This document shows positions 8,834 to 17,857 of a stretch of 47,628 nucleotides of DNA, in pieces; within the stretch, counting starts at the first letter, position 1; each line of letters starts with the position of its first letter. The stretch is from Nitrospirales bacterium. Its GTDB lineage: Bacteria > Nitrospirota > Nitrospiria > Nitrospirales > UBA8639. The DNA is taken from contig JAJDBQ010000168.1 of the NCBI GenBank assembly GCA_029261255.1, positions 1-47,628 of the forward strand. The letters are read 5' to 3'. Position numbers and translations under genes: made by a program. The notes under the pieces are model-generated. The model made no database searches. It saw only the letters and a program-made list of their open reading frames with translations, and had not been told where the DNA came from.

Positions 8834-9417
8834 TTCTCTGGGTCTCAAAACTCCGGGGCGCTCTTTCCAATAACAAAGGACTCCTCTTGGTGATTATGCT
8901 TGCTGGCAGTCTCACATTCGTAGGATGGATGAGTCTTGACAAATTTGCAGAAGTCAGCGCCAACCAAGCATCCATGCAGACCATCATCGATTTGGATCAA
9001 GAAATTTCTCGACTTCGAATCCAGTATCGTCAGGCCAAGCCCGAGACTCATCAGTCCGATCTCGAACAAGCCGAACGTCGTTTATTACAGGATTTCACTC
9101 AGCTGGCCCAATGGGCTCAGAAACTCCAAAAAGAAGGAGAACAGATCGCCCTTCACATGAATTACCAGATCCGGAAGGAAGAACGAACTCCTTCTTCGAT
9201 ACAAGGCATCACAATCGTCCCTCTAAAACTTCATTTACGCTCACTAGATGGCCATAGTGGGTACCATTCATTCTTGAAGTTTTTACAAGTCTTGGAGCAA
9301 TCAGGTCCACGTGTCAATATTGAAGAGGTCGCCGTCAATGGTGACGGGAAAAAGGCCACAACATTTACAGTTGGATTATCGACATGGATGAAGACACAAG
9401 ATTCCGTCGAGCTTTAA
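8830..9417 (+). CDS. MshJ/PilO/GspM-like pilus alignment protein
   Basis: This 195-residue protein starts at the ATG that overlaps the previous stop by four bases. A longer open frame upstream is only an extension inside the preceding gene. A short N-terminal cytoplasmic tail is followed by one membrane span (GLLLVIMLAGSLTFVGWM), a coiled coil at about residues 45-110 and a small alpha/beta domain ending in VGLSTWMK. That is the PilO/GspM plan. The family is poorly conserved, so position and architecture carry the call. It overlaps the next gene by 34 bases. Confidence 0.68.
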   Translation: MILWVSKLRGALSNNKGLLLVIMLAGSLTFVGWMSLDKFAEVSANQASMQTIIDLDQEISRLRIQYRQAKPETHQSDLEQAERRLLQDFTQLAQWAQKLQKEGEQIALHMNYQIRKEERTPSSIQGITIVPLKLHLRSLDGHSGYHSFLKFLQVLEQSGPRVNIEEVAVNGDGKKATTFTVGLSTWMKTQDSVEL

Positions 9418-9911
9418 AAAGTCCGCTCGTCATGATTGGCCTGTGCCTCCTAGCAGGTATTGCGGTGTATCACAATGTGATTCAATCGACCAGTGACTTT
9501 TCATTGCCAATTTCCGTGGCCTCCACACCATCTTCAGCGGAACTAACGCCAACAACTCCCGTTCCTTCGTTAGTGGGACATGATGAAGAAGCAACCCAAT
9601 GGATTGCCAATCCAACACGCGATCCCTTTGCACCCATAGCTATTGCAAAGTGGTCAAATTCATCTTCACAAGAATCCTTGATCTCTTTACCTCTAACCCT
9701 TAAACCACACGGAAGATCACCAAGCCAACTCACCTTGAAAGCAATCGCGATCGAGGCCCAACACCGAAGTGCTGTGATCAATCGTCAGGTTGTCGTGGAA
9801 GGGGAAATGGTCGGTGGGTATCAAGTTGTTTCAATTCAACTGAAAGGCGTCTTGCTTACACGTCATGGCAAGAAAAAATTCTTAACCTTTGCGACAGACA
9901 CGACCTCCTAA
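9384..9911 (+). CDS. MshK/PilP/GspC-like periplasmic linker protein
   Basis: The 175-residue bitopic protein has a short cytoplasmic start and a membrane span at about residues 13-29. A Ser/Thr/Pro-rich linker follows, then a small beta domain. NPTRDPFAPI followed by LTLKAIAIEAQHRSAVIN and VVEGEMVGGYQVVSI fits the HR/PilP fold that binds the N0 domain of secretins. The predicted partner is the secretin encoded immediately downstream. It overlaps the PilO-like gene by 34 bases, so translation is probably coupled. MshK homologues are usually shorter (near 100 residues), so the linker is long here. Confidence 0.7.
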   Translation: MDEDTRFRRALKSPLVMIGLCLLAGIAVYHNVIQSTSDFSLPISVASTPSSAELTPTTPVPSLVGHDEEATQWIANPTRDPFAPIAIAKWSNSSSQESLISLPLTLKPHGRSPSQLTLKAIAIEAQHRSAVINRQVVVEGEMVGGYQVVSIQLKGVLLTRHGKKKFLTFATDTTS

Positions 9912-9918
9912 ACACACG

Positions 9919-11520
9919 ATGACAACGATCGAACACACGAGAACTCAACATTCAATAAGCCGCGTGAAAAGAGCCACGACCCACCACCTTTGTTCCTCGA
10001 AGCAAGGATTATGGGCCATGTTCATGATGATAACCGTCATCGGACTGTTGACTCTTTCGAGCTGTACCACAATTGATCCTGAAAAAGACGTCGTACCTAG
10101 CCCCATACCCACCATTTCTGAATCCGGGCCATCATTCAAGTCTCACGAAATTCAATCGAAACTAAAAAATTCCAACGTGACGTTTTCCCTTGAAGATCGC
10201 ATGCTATTCAGCAACGATATGGATGAGGTTTCTCATCCAACTCCTCCCGAATTAGGCCCCTTGTATTCGTTTCGAGCACATGAACTTCCTTTAATTGATG
10301 CCCTCGCACTCTTTGCACGAAGCAACAAACTTAATATCGTCACAGGACCAAACATTACTGGAACGACGACTGTCGACTTTCATGATCTGCCTTTGCAACA
10401 GGCGATGTCGGCACTCCTAGAAGCCCACGGCTATTATTGGGAACATCATGACAATCTCATTCAAGTTCGTCGATTCCAAACGACAAGGTTGAATATTGAC
10501 TACATTCGGTTGATCCGAGGAGGCACCGGCCAAAACCGTGCACAAATGAGTTCCGGTTCATCAGGTGGGGGCGGATCACAAGATTCCGGCCAAATCACAG
10601 TGAATCAAGAAGATGAAATAAAGTTTTGGGAAGAATTGGAAACACAACTCAAAACGCTCATGTCGCAGGATGGACGATTGGTGATCAATCGACTTTCAGG
10701 AACAATCCAAGTGACGGATTGGTATCAACGGGTCGATGAAATTAATCAATTCGTTGAATCAGTCCATCAATCATTGCACCGGCAAGTCCAGATTGAAGCC
10801 CGAATTTATGAAGTGAACTTGAATGACAATTACAGCCTGGGCATCGATTGGAATCGGGTTGATTTTTTGGGAGATTCCTCCGGGCTGATTGGTGCTGCAA
10901 GCTCAATCATCGCCTCGCCCATTGGCGGGGTTGTTCCCAAAATCAAAACGACCTCGATTTCCTTTTCCGATGCAAGTTTTGACGGAGTCATAGAGGCCCT
11001 CCAGGAGCAGGGCGAACTCAAGGTGGTCTCACAACCTCGTATCGTCACTCTGAACAATCAACCGGCTCTTATCAAAGTGGCTACCGATCAACCTTTTTTT
11101 ACACAAACCATTACTCAAGGTACGTCAGGAACCGGGAATATTGTGACCGAAGAAGCCAATTCAGTGACCGTCGGCTTAGTCTTATCCGTGACCCCTCAAA
11201 TTTCCAAGGATGGATGGATCATGCTCGACGTCACGCCTATTATTTCTCGGCTTCGGGAAACCGCGATTTCACCCCTTAAGACCTCCAATGCCCCTGTCTT
11301 GGATGTCAAGCAAACCTCTGGGCTCGTGCGTCTCAAAGATGGTGAAATGATGATAATCGGTGGACTTATCCAAGAAGAATCATCAGAAACCGAACGAAAA
11401 GTCCCCCTGTTAGGGGATATTCCGCTTCTTGGACGACTCTTTACTGGCACCTATACGGTAAAAACCAAAAGTGAACTCGTCATATTTATTTCACCAACGA
11501 TTGTGAAAGCTGGGCTATGA
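9919..11520 (+). CDS. Secretin of the MshL/GspD/PilQ family, lipoprotein-type signal
   Basis: This is the outer-membrane gated channel for the pilus. The ATG at 9919 is preferred over a TTG ten codons upstream; another in-frame ATG at 10018 would give a compact signal sequence. The hydrophobic stretch ends in a lipobox, L-S-S-C, followed by TTID, so the protein is probably acylated. An N0/STN-like domain spans about residues 110-190 from the upstream TTG, with a Gly/Ser-rich loop (SSGSSGGGGSQD) before the next ring-building domain. The C-terminal secretin core ends in VPLLGDIPLLGRLF and ELVIFISPTIV, both hallmark motifs. It overlaps the next gene in ATGA fashion (11517-11520). Confidence 0.92.
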   Translation: MTTIEHTRTQHSISRVKRATTHHLCSSKQGLWAMFMMITVIGLLTLSSCTTIDPEKDVVPSPIPTISESGPSFKSHEIQSKLKNSNVTFSLEDRMLFSNDMDEVSHPTPPELGPLYSFRAHELPLIDALALFARSNKLNIVTGPNITGTTTVDFHDLPLQQAMSALLEAHGYYWEHHDNLIQVRRFQTTRLNIDYIRLIRGGTGQNRAQMSSGSSGGGGSQDSGQITVNQEDEIKFWEELETQLKTLMSQDGRLVINRLSGTIQVTDWYQRVDEINQFVESVHQSLHRQVQIEARIYEVNLNDNYSLGIDWNRVDFLGDSSGLIGAASSIIASPIGGVVPKIKTTSISFSDASFDGVIEALQEQGELKVVSQPRIVTLNNQPALIKVATDQPFFTQTITQGTSGTGNIVTEEANSVTVGLVLSVTPQISKDGWIMLDVTPIISRLRETAISPLKTSNAPVLDVKQTSGLVRLKDGEMMIIGGLIQEESSETERKVPLLGDIPLLGRLFTGTYTVKTKSELVIFISPTIVKAGL

Positions 11521-12341
11521 CCACACTCGACCTCAGTCTTTGTTACGAAGAACTGGGATTTACTGAACCGCCGTTTCGGCTGACGCCTGACACAGATTTC
11601 TTTTTCCCTGGCAGTCATCATATGGAAGCCTTGAACCATCTTCGCTTCGGGATTGCCAGCGGCGGATTTACCATGCTGACCGGAGAAGTCGGACTGGGAA
11701 AAACACTGCTATGTCGACACCTGCTGCGACATCCTCCAGAAGGCGTGCGCTTTGCCTACCTCATCAACCCCGATCAATCGTATGGCGACCTACTCACGTC
11801 CATTTATGAAGACCTCACCGGGACGACACCGGAAGATTCCTCGCTAGGGAGCCTCCAACGGGAATTACCGAAACTCCTTCTCCGTCTAGCTGAAGGTGGC
11901 GAGCGCGTGGTTGTTCTCGTAGACGAAGCCCATCGCTTGAGTGGCAAGGTCCTAGAAGGCCTGAGGCTCTTGTCTAATCTTGATACGGAAAAAGACAAAC
12001 TGATGTGTCTTTTGCTCGTTGGACAGCCCGAACTCGAACAAAAACTTTCCGGACGCGCGTTTCGCCCGCTTCGGCAACGCATTAGCGTGCGCTATCGCCT
12101 GCAGCCGTTTGGATACAGAGAAACACGAGACTATATTTGTCACCGCATCAAAAAAGTGCAAAAAACCGACGAGCTTCGATTCCGAACCGGAGTACCGTGG
12201 CTGATCTATATGCTCTCAGGCGGTGTGCCTAGGCGGATCAATCAACTCTGCGACCGTGCCATGCTCGGAGCTTTTGCAAATAATCATTCAGTCATTGGAC
12301 ATTTCTTAGTATGGAAAGCGTCACAAGAATTTCTGACGTAA
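11517..12341 (+). CDS. MshM/ExeA-like AAA ATPase
   Basis: The 274-residue protein opens with YEELGFTEPPFRLTPD, the usual ExeA/MshM start. Walker A is GEVGLGKT at residues 56-63 and Walker B is VVVLVDEAH. The sensor-like LLLVGQPEL and a C-terminal GGVPRRINQLCDRAM complete the family pattern. ExeA helps secretin insertion through peptidoglycan together with ExeB; this shorter version lacks the peptidoglycan-binding tail, as MshM does. The start overlaps the secretin stop by four bases. Cytoplasmic or peripheral membrane location is expected. Confidence 0.9.
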   Translation: MTTLDLSLCYEELGFTEPPFRLTPDTDFFFPGSHHMEALNHLRFGIASGGFTMLTGEVGLGKTLLCRHLLRHPPEGVRFAYLINPDQSYGDLLTSIYEDLTGTTPEDSSLGSLQRELPKLLLRLAEGGERVVVLVDEAHRLSGKVLEGLRLLSNLDTEKDKLMCLLLVGQPELEQKLSGRAFRPLRQRISVRYRLQPFGYRETRDYICHRIKKVQKTDELRFRTGVPWLIYMLSGGVPRRINQLCDRAMLGAFANNHSVIGHFLVWKASQEFLT

Positions 12342-12472
12342 AAAGGAGAAGTGAAAGGTGCGAAGAAATAACGATAGCAAGGTTGAGGGGAAGAATCCTC
12401 CAAAAATCCTTTGCTTACAGACTTCACGATTTCACTTCTTACTTTTCACTCCTGACTTCGCACTGTTCAAGA
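12342..12472. repeat. Dispersed repeat, intergenic copy between MshM and MshN homologues
   Basis: The 131-base gap has a purine-rich left arm (AGGAGAAGTGAAAGGTGCGAAG, in part 12345-12366) and a pyrimidine-rich right arm (12422-12472, with TTCACTTCTTAC, TTTTCACTCC and CTTCGCAC). The arms are complementary only in parts, for example GTGCGAAG with CTTCGCAC, but their heptamer-like wording matches the other copies. It replaces the usual tight junction seen elsewhere in this operon. Confidence 0.6.
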
Positions 12473-12473
12473 A

Positions 12474-13874
12474 ATGAGCATTATTGCCGACACATTGAAA
12501 CGTCTTCAGGCACAAGCTGATGATTCCCCACCCAAGCCAAAGGAGGACGTCGTTCAGCGTCCTGCTTTTAACAAAGGAGAAGGATCTGGACGGCATCGCA
12601 AGGATTCTCCGTTCACATTCTTGATGGTGTTGGTGGGGATGACCATGACACTCGGGAGTCTTGCTGTCGCAGCATTTTGGATCGGGGGGCATCTCGACTT
12701 CGGGCTGGGAAACACCACCCAAGCTCGCCTGAATGACCAACGCTCGCTCCCCAGGCCTCTCGATATTTCCGAGGAATCAATTTTCGATGAGCAAGCCTCA
12801 GAAACCAAGATTGCCGTCGCGGTGGAACCAACCCGGAATCACCTCACGACTGCGTCTCTTGGCAGTAATGACGACGAGCTCGCATCTGAACATTTCACAA
12901 GCAAGTCCGCACTTCCCTCATCGGCACCTCATAAAGAGACAGCCCCCTCTCTTTTACACATCGAACGGAACGATCCCTCATCAGGGAACACCACGGCAAC
13001 CATAATTGCTACTGAGCAAATTGCATTTTCTGATCCCATAGAACAATTGAGCGAGATTCAAGAAACGTCGACAGCTTTCTCCGCTTCGGATTCTGAGGAC
13101 CCTTCATCGATCGTATCCTCCCCTGAGCTCCACACGGAACTCATGCATGATCCAGACACAGACATTGTTGTCTTCAGCAACAATGGTGAAAGAGCCGCAT
13201 CAAATTTGGTTGCGTTGTTATCAGATGAAGAAATCATCGAGACAGAAGAGTTCGTCACAACAAGTAGCCGTGCAACTGATTCTGTCCCCGAAACAACTCT
13301 CGCAGCGCTGCAAGCGCAGCGCACGTCGATGAATGAAGCTGGCCAACCCATTGCACCATTACAACCGTCCCCGACCAACCGATTGAACCATGCGCAGGAG
13401 ATGATTCGAGCGGGAGAGTATGAAGACGCCGTGGCCCTCCTCTCTCCACTCTTTCATAACCCACCCGTAAAATGGCAACCCTGGTTTTGGATGGGGACCG
13501 CATTACTCGGTAAAGGCGATATGGAGGAGGCCGATCAATACTTCTTAAGCGGGCTCGCGAGAAATGACAAAATTCCACAGCTTTGGATCCAACGCGCCTT
13601 GGTGGCACAACAGCGCGGCGACTTTCAATTGGCCATCCATGAATTGAGACAAGCTGAATCTCTAGCAGCCAATCTTCCACACATCCATCTCAATATGGGT
13701 TATGCGTATGAACAGTTAGGGAACGATCAAATGGCGAATCAATATTATGGGAAATTCCTGAAACTCTCAGAAGATCAGCCTTCATTCTTCTCCACGAGAA
13801 AAAAACTGTTTGCACGTTTAACCCAACAAACTCCCACGAAGAAACTCACTCTCCCATCCCCTTCAGAACCCTGA
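12474..13874 (+). CDS. MshN-like membrane-anchored TPR protein
   Basis: The 466-residue protein has a short cytoplasmic N terminus (MSIIADTLKRLQAQAD), as in MshN/GspB-like proteins. A membrane span follows at about residues 43-66 (FLMVLVGMTMTLGSLAVAAF). Residues 75-300 form a long acidic, Ser/Thr-rich, probably disordered periplasmic region. At least three TPR units follow at about 300-450 (A-x-x-x-I-R-A-G-E-Y-E-D-A-V-A-L-L and W-x-x-x-G-x-A-L-L-G-K-G-D). It closes the MshI-J-K-L-M-N-like run and probably stabilises the pilus machine. There is no clear ribosome binding site, and a repeat element sits just upstream. Confidence 0.75.
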   Translation: MSIIADTLKRLQAQADDSPPKPKEDVVQRPAFNKGEGSGRHRKDSPFTFLMVLVGMTMTLGSLAVAAFWIGGHLDFGLGNTTQARLNDQRSLPRPLDISEESIFDEQASETKIAVAVEPTRNHLTTASLGSNDDELASEHFTSKSALPSSAPHKETAPSLLHIERNDPSSGNTTATIIATEQIAFSDPIEQLSEIQETSTAFSASDSEDPSSIVSSPELHTELMHDPDTDIVVFSNNGERAASNLVALLSDEEIIETEEFVTTSSRATDSVPETTLAALQAQRTSMNEAGQPIAPLQPSPTNRLNHAQEMIRAGEYEDAVALLSPLFHNPPVKWQPWFWMGTALLGKGDMEEADQYFLSGLARNDKIPQLWIQRALVAQQRGDFQLAIHELRQAESLAANLPHIHLNMGYAYEQLGNDQMANQYYGKFLKLSEDQPSFFSTRKKLFARLTQQTPTKKLTLPSPSEP

Positions 13875-13953
13875 TTAGACCAATAATTTCGTCTATTCCG
13901 AGCACCAATGATTGCCAATCTCGTTTGTCCCGTTTCATCAGATTAGATTCAGA

Positions 13954-13974
13954 TTTCGGCTGCAAATGCCGAAA
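13954..13974. other. Small hairpin upstream of the FIST gene
   Basis: TTTCGGC (13954-13960) pairs perfectly with GCCGAAA (13968-13974) around a 7-base loop. The following sequence is A-rich, so on the plus strand it is not a standard terminator. The 197-base gap 13875-14071 has nothing else recognisable. It could act as a weak terminator or an mRNA leader element. Confidence 0.35.
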
Positions 13975-14071
13975 AAGATAAAAAATCCCCCTGTATGAGG
14001 AATCTGTAAGAACACGTCTGTTTCACGAGGAGCTATATTCACAACATGATTCAACAGAGTAAGGAAAATGC

Positions 14072-15205
14072 ATGAAGGTCCAAACATTTTGTCTTGATAA
14101 TTCGAGCCCACCAATCACTCGTCCAGATTTTATCCAGGATCCTCAGAAATCTCTGGTGATTGTGTTCGGAGCCTCTAGCTTTCTGGAGTCTCCTGAACGC
14201 GTTCAAACCATCAGTCAAACATTTTCGGGCATTCCCATGATTGGCTGTTCAACGTCGGGGGAAGTGTTTGGGAATGAGATCAAAGACGACAGTTTGGTCG
14301 GAGGGGTGATGCAGTTTGATTGGACCACGGTTAAAACAGCAACCGTATCAATTCCCGATCCCACTCAATCATTTCATGTCGGCCAGCAAATAGCCAACGA
14401 CCTCCTGGGCCCAGACCTGAAGGGCGTCTTAGTGTTGTCCGATGGACTGCTCGTCAATGGCAGTGAACTCATCCGTGGGCTGAATGCGGTACTCCCAGAA
14501 TCAGTGGTCATTACCGGAGGGTTGGCCGGAGACGGAGATCGATTCAAACAGACGTGGGTCATTCAAAATAATGTTCCAACAGGAGGCATGGTGACAGCCG
14601 TCGGATTCTATGGTGACCGCATTCATCTGGGACATGCGTCTAAAGGAGGATGGGACTATTTGGGCCCTGAACGTCGAGTCACACGCTCTGATGGCAATGT
14701 GCTCTATGAGCTTGATGGCAAACCCGCCTTGGAGCTCTACAAGGAATACCTTGGGGACCGAGCCAGTGGACTTCCGGCCACCGCTCTACTGTTTCCCTTA
14801 GCCTTAAAACAAGATGGGCCAAGTGATGAATATCTGGTGCGAACCATCCTTGCTGTGAACGAAGCTGCCCAATCAATGACCTTTGCCGGAAACATCCCTC
14901 AAGATTCACTCGTACAACTGATGCGAGGAAATTTTGACCGGCTGATTAATGGAGCTTCTGAGGCAGCACTAGCCACCAAATCTGAGGACCCACAGAATAC
15001 GCTCGCCATCGCCATCTCCTGTGTCGGTCGACGCCTCGTGTTAGGCGAACGTGCCGAAGAAGAAGTCGAAGCCACGGTAGAGGTGTTCCCTCCTGGAACT
15101 CAACAAATAGGGTTTTACTCCTACGGCGAACTCTCCCCTTATGCCAATGGACGGTGTGAGCTCCATAACCAAACCATGACCCTCACGACAATCTCCGAAC
15201 AGTAG
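14072..15205 (+). CDS. FIST domain sensory protein
   Basis: The 377-residue soluble protein has an N-terminal FIST domain (about residues 25-215: LVIVFGASSF, GCSTSGEVFG, VLSDGLLVNG, GGLAGDG) and a FIST_C domain (about 220-355, including LLFPLAL and IGFYSYGELSP near the end). FIST domains are thought to bind small ligands such as amino acids and are found alone or in front of kinases and cyclases. It stops 6 bases before the hybrid kinase, so the two are probably co-translated and act as a split sensor and transmitter. TAAGGA before the ATG supports the start. Confidence 0.92.
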   Translation: MKVQTFCLDNSSPPITRPDFIQDPQKSLVIVFGASSFLESPERVQTISQTFSGIPMIGCSTSGEVFGNEIKDDSLVGGVMQFDWTTVKTATVSIPDPTQSFHVGQQIANDLLGPDLKGVLVLSDGLLVNGSELIRGLNAVLPESVVITGGLAGDGDRFKQTWVIQNNVPTGGMVTAVGFYGDRIHLGHASKGGWDYLGPERRVTRSDGNVLYELDGKPALELYKEYLGDRASGLPATALLFPLALKQDGPSDEYLVRTILAVNEAAQSMTFAGNIPQDSLVQLMRGNFDRLINGASEAALATKSEDPQNTLAIAISCVGRRLVLGERAEEEVEATVEVFPPGTQQIGFYSYGELSPYANGRCELHNQTMTLTTISEQ

Positions 15206-15211
15206 TTCTCC

Positions 15212-17473
15212 ATGCATCCTCTACTCAAACGACAACTCAAACGCATAGGGCAGGCAGATCTCACAGTTCCAGATTCCCCTGAGAATTGGAATAAATTGCT
15301 AGAGCGTGTCAGCAATGCGTATACCGAAGCGGATCAAGGACGTGAATTACTAGAACGGTCACTCGCCCTGTCATCCAAAGAGATGCAGCAACTCTATGAC
15401 AACCTTCGGTACACGAGCGAAACACGGCTGAAGAATGCGCAAGACCGAACTCGGGCGATCATCGATCATGCACTGGATGCGATTATCTCCGTCAATGAAG
15501 CTGGCATCATTGTGGATTGGAATCCACAAGCAGAAACATTATTTGGATGGACAAAAAAAGAAATCATAGGGCAACCTCTAACAGAAATGATCATCCCTCC
15601 AGAGTTTCGCGAGGGACATACTCACGGCTTTGAACGCTATTTAACAACTCGCCAAAGCACCATGCTCAACCAACGGCTTGAAGTCACAGCCCTCAATCGA
15701 AAGGGAGAAAAATTTCTGGCCGAGCTTACAGTCACCCCTATCACTGTTGAAGGAACAACGATCTTCAGTGCTTTCATACGCGATATCACCGAACAAAAAA
15801 ATACGGAACACACCTTACGGCAAGCCAAGGAAACAGCAGAACAAGCGGCAAAAGCTAAAAGCGAATTTTTAGCGACCATGAGTCATGAGATTCGTACACC
15901 CATGAATGGCATTATCGGAATGACCGGACTGTTGTTGGATACCAGTCTGTCTTCCCAACAACAGCAGTTTGCCGAAACCGTTCGCAGTTCGGGTGAAGCC
16001 TTGCTGACCATTATCAATGATATTCTTGATTTTTCAAAAATTGAAGCGGGAAAGTTGGATTTTGAAACCATTAATTTCAATCTTCGTGTGGCCATGGAAG
16101 ATACCTTGGACCTCTTAGCTGAAAAAGCTGGGAGTGCTCAAGTAGAATTGATTGGTTACATGGCCCCTTGCGTTCCCGCGCATCTAAAAGGGGACCCGGG
16201 GCGTTTTCGACAGGTTTTGCTGAATCTAGTTGGTAATGCCATCAAATTTACGAAAAAAGGGGATGTGACCCTACGTATTTCCTTGCTTGAGGAAACGAGA
16301 GACACCGCCACGATTCGTGTGGCCGTCACTGACACAGGCATCGGGGTCGACCCGTCGGTTCAAGCGCACCTCTTTCAACCCTTTCAACAAGCTGACAGTT
16401 CAACCACCCGTCAATTCGGTGGAACAGGGCTCGGCCTGGCTATTTCCAAAAAATTAGTCGAACAAATGGGTGGAAGCATCGGTGTCGAGAGTCAGGTGGG
16501 TCAAGGCAGCACCTTTTGGTTTACCTCACGCTACCTTAAACAATCCGAGTCCCCAAAGATTCTGCCAACAATGGACCTCGACGGATTGCGTCTCTGTTGT
16601 ATCGACGACCTCCCCATCAACCGAGAACTCGTAGAAGAATATGCCAAAGCCTGGGGCCTACATACGACGTCTGTCTCGACACCGACGGAAGGTCTCGAAG
16701 TGCTACAACGAGCCATGGACAAAGGAGAGCCGTTCCACATCGCCATTGTCGATATGGAAATGCCAGGTATAGATGGAGTAGCTTTGGCTCATGCCATCAA
16801 AAGCAATCCTCAATTGTCGGATACTCGCTTGATACTCTTATCGTCTATCGGGCAACAAGGGGAGACAAAGGAGGCCAAAGCTGCAGGTTTTTCAGGCTAT
16901 CTGACCAAACCTATTCGCCAGAATGCTCTGAAGCACACATTAAAGACCGTGATGGGCCTTGAGAGGGGGAACATGGATCAACTTGATACACCAGTCATCA
17001 CCCGTTTTGCGTCACTAGAATCAGCAGAAATAGTCGGCCATCGAGTCCTTGTCGTGGATGATCATCACGTCAATCAACAATTAGCCGTCATGATGATTGA
17101 GCGACTCGGACATCGAGTGCACGTCGCCGCCAATGGGCAGGAAGCCATCGACGCCTTGAAGACCATCCCCTATGACTTGATCTTTATGGATTGCCATATG
17201 CCTGTCATGGATGGCTACGAAGCCACGAAAATAATTCGTGAGGCGGAAATGGCAAAGCGCGAGGCGAAAGCAACAGATTCAACTGACCCCTTACGCCTCA
17301 CGCTTAACGGCACACTCCATGTGCCTATCGTGGCCATGACGGCTAACGTGATGCCTCAGGATCGTGAAAAATGCCTACAGGCCGGAATGGATGACTATTT
17401 AAGCAAACCCATTCGCCCTGACGGGCTTGTACGAATATTTGCTAAATGGCTATCTGCCCATACCCCAAAATGA
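15212..17473 (+). CDS. Hybrid histidine kinase PAS-HisKA-HATPase-REC-REC
   Basis: The 753-residue protein has no membrane span, so it is cytoplasmic. A helical N-terminal region (1-75) leads into one PAS domain (about 80-200, ending FIRDITEQK). HisKA follows with phospho-acceptor H225 in [13 protein letters not shown]. The HATPase_c domain has GNAIKFT, DTGIGV and [12 protein letters not shown]1 has D514 (VDMEMPG) and REC2 has D660 (MDCHMPVMDG), both with the conserved acidic pair and Lys. There is no HPt, unlike the two sister kinases. REC2 holds an insertion encoded by a dispersed repeat. The FIST protein just upstream is the likely signal input. Confidence 0.93.
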   Translation: MHPLLKRQLKRIGQADLTVPDSPENWNKLLERVSNAYTEADQGRELLERSLALSSKEMQQLYDNLRYTSETRLKNAQDRTRAIIDHALDAIISVNEAGIIVDWNPQAETLFGWTKKEIIGQPLTEMIIPPEFREGHTHGFERYLTTRQSTMLNQRLEVTALNRKGEKFLAELTVTPITVEGTTIFSAFIRDITEQKNTEHTLRQAKETAEQAAKAKSEFLATMSHEIRTPMNGIIGMTGLLLDTSLSSQQQQFAETVRSSGEALLTIINDILDFSKIEAGKLDFETINFNLRVAMEDTLDLLAEKAGSAQVELIGYMAPCVPAHLKGDPGRFRQVLLNLVGNAIKFTKKGDVTLRISLLEETRDTATIRVAVTDTGIGVDPSVQAHLFQPFQQADSSTTRQFGGTGLGLAISKKLVEQMGGSIGVESQVGQGSTFWFTSRYLKQSESPKILPTMDLDGLRLCCIDDLPINRELVEEYAKAWGLHTTSVSTPTEGLEVLQRAMDKGEPFHIAIVDMEMPGIDGVALAHAIKSNPQLSDTRLILLSSIGQQGETKEAKAAGFSGYLTKPIRQNALKHTLKTVMGLERGNMDQLDTPVITRFASLESAEIVGHRVLVVDDHHVNQQLAVMMIERLGHRVHVAANGQEAIDALKTIPYDLIFMDCHMPVMDGYEATKIIREAEMAKREAKATDSTDPLRLTLNGTLHVPIVAMTANVMPQDREKCLQAGMDDYLSKPIRPDGLVRIFAKWLSAHTPK
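17255..17305. repeat. Dispersed inverted repeat inside the REC2 coding sequence
   Basis: AAGCGCGAGGCGAAAG (17255-17270) and CTTACGCCTCACGCTT (17290-17305) are complementary at 14 of 16 positions around a 19-base loop. The reading frame stays open and encodes roughly MAKREAKATDSTDPLRLTLN between the receiver's I-R-E-A-E and V-P-I-V-A-M-T-A-N segments. The wording is the same as in the intergenic copies. Confidence 0.75.
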
Positions 17474-17857
17474 GAAAAGCATAGAAGGCTATCGACTTGT
17501 TTTGCCTAACTCTGCTGCCCCCCCTTGCATCTGAGCCCTACACAAACCTCAAGAATGGTTCAGCGTTAAGAACCAACATCCAGAAACCGAGAAAATCGTG
17601 ATGGGCTGAATGTCTTGGAATCACAATGCCCAGACTACCTGGCTATGAAATGTCGAACGAAAAGAAATTATCGTAGGAGATCCAGAAATTCTCTTTAAGA
17701 AATCCACTAATGACATTCGTGGCCTCGAGTCGAATGGGGGTGCAATCCGATGAAAAAAATCCACTGACTCTAAACTAAAACCAAATGAAACCCCATCCTG
17801 TCTTCCTATCTTCAGATATTCCTTCCATGAGGAACATTCCCCTTCTGAGAATCATTC
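17474..17857. other. Intergenic region, 384 bases, no supported gene
   Basis: No convincing open frame, RNA gene or terminator was found here. A run of C residues near 17520 and a short receiver-like peptide at 17626 (MPRLPGYEM, soon stopped) are the only oddities. The last 60 bases are pyrimidine-rich and lack a strong ribosome binding site for the downstream kinase. Confidence 0.5.

Noticed and set aside
13954-13974. Hairpin before the FIST gene as a transcription terminator
   Set aside because: The stem is followed by A residues, not a T-run, on the plus strand; it is kept only as a low-confidence structure.
17626-17680. Receiver-like peptide MPRLPGYEM in the gap before the Amt-kinase
   Set aside because: The frame is stopped shortly on both sides and no other receiver motif is nearby; chance similarity is more likely than a pseudogene.
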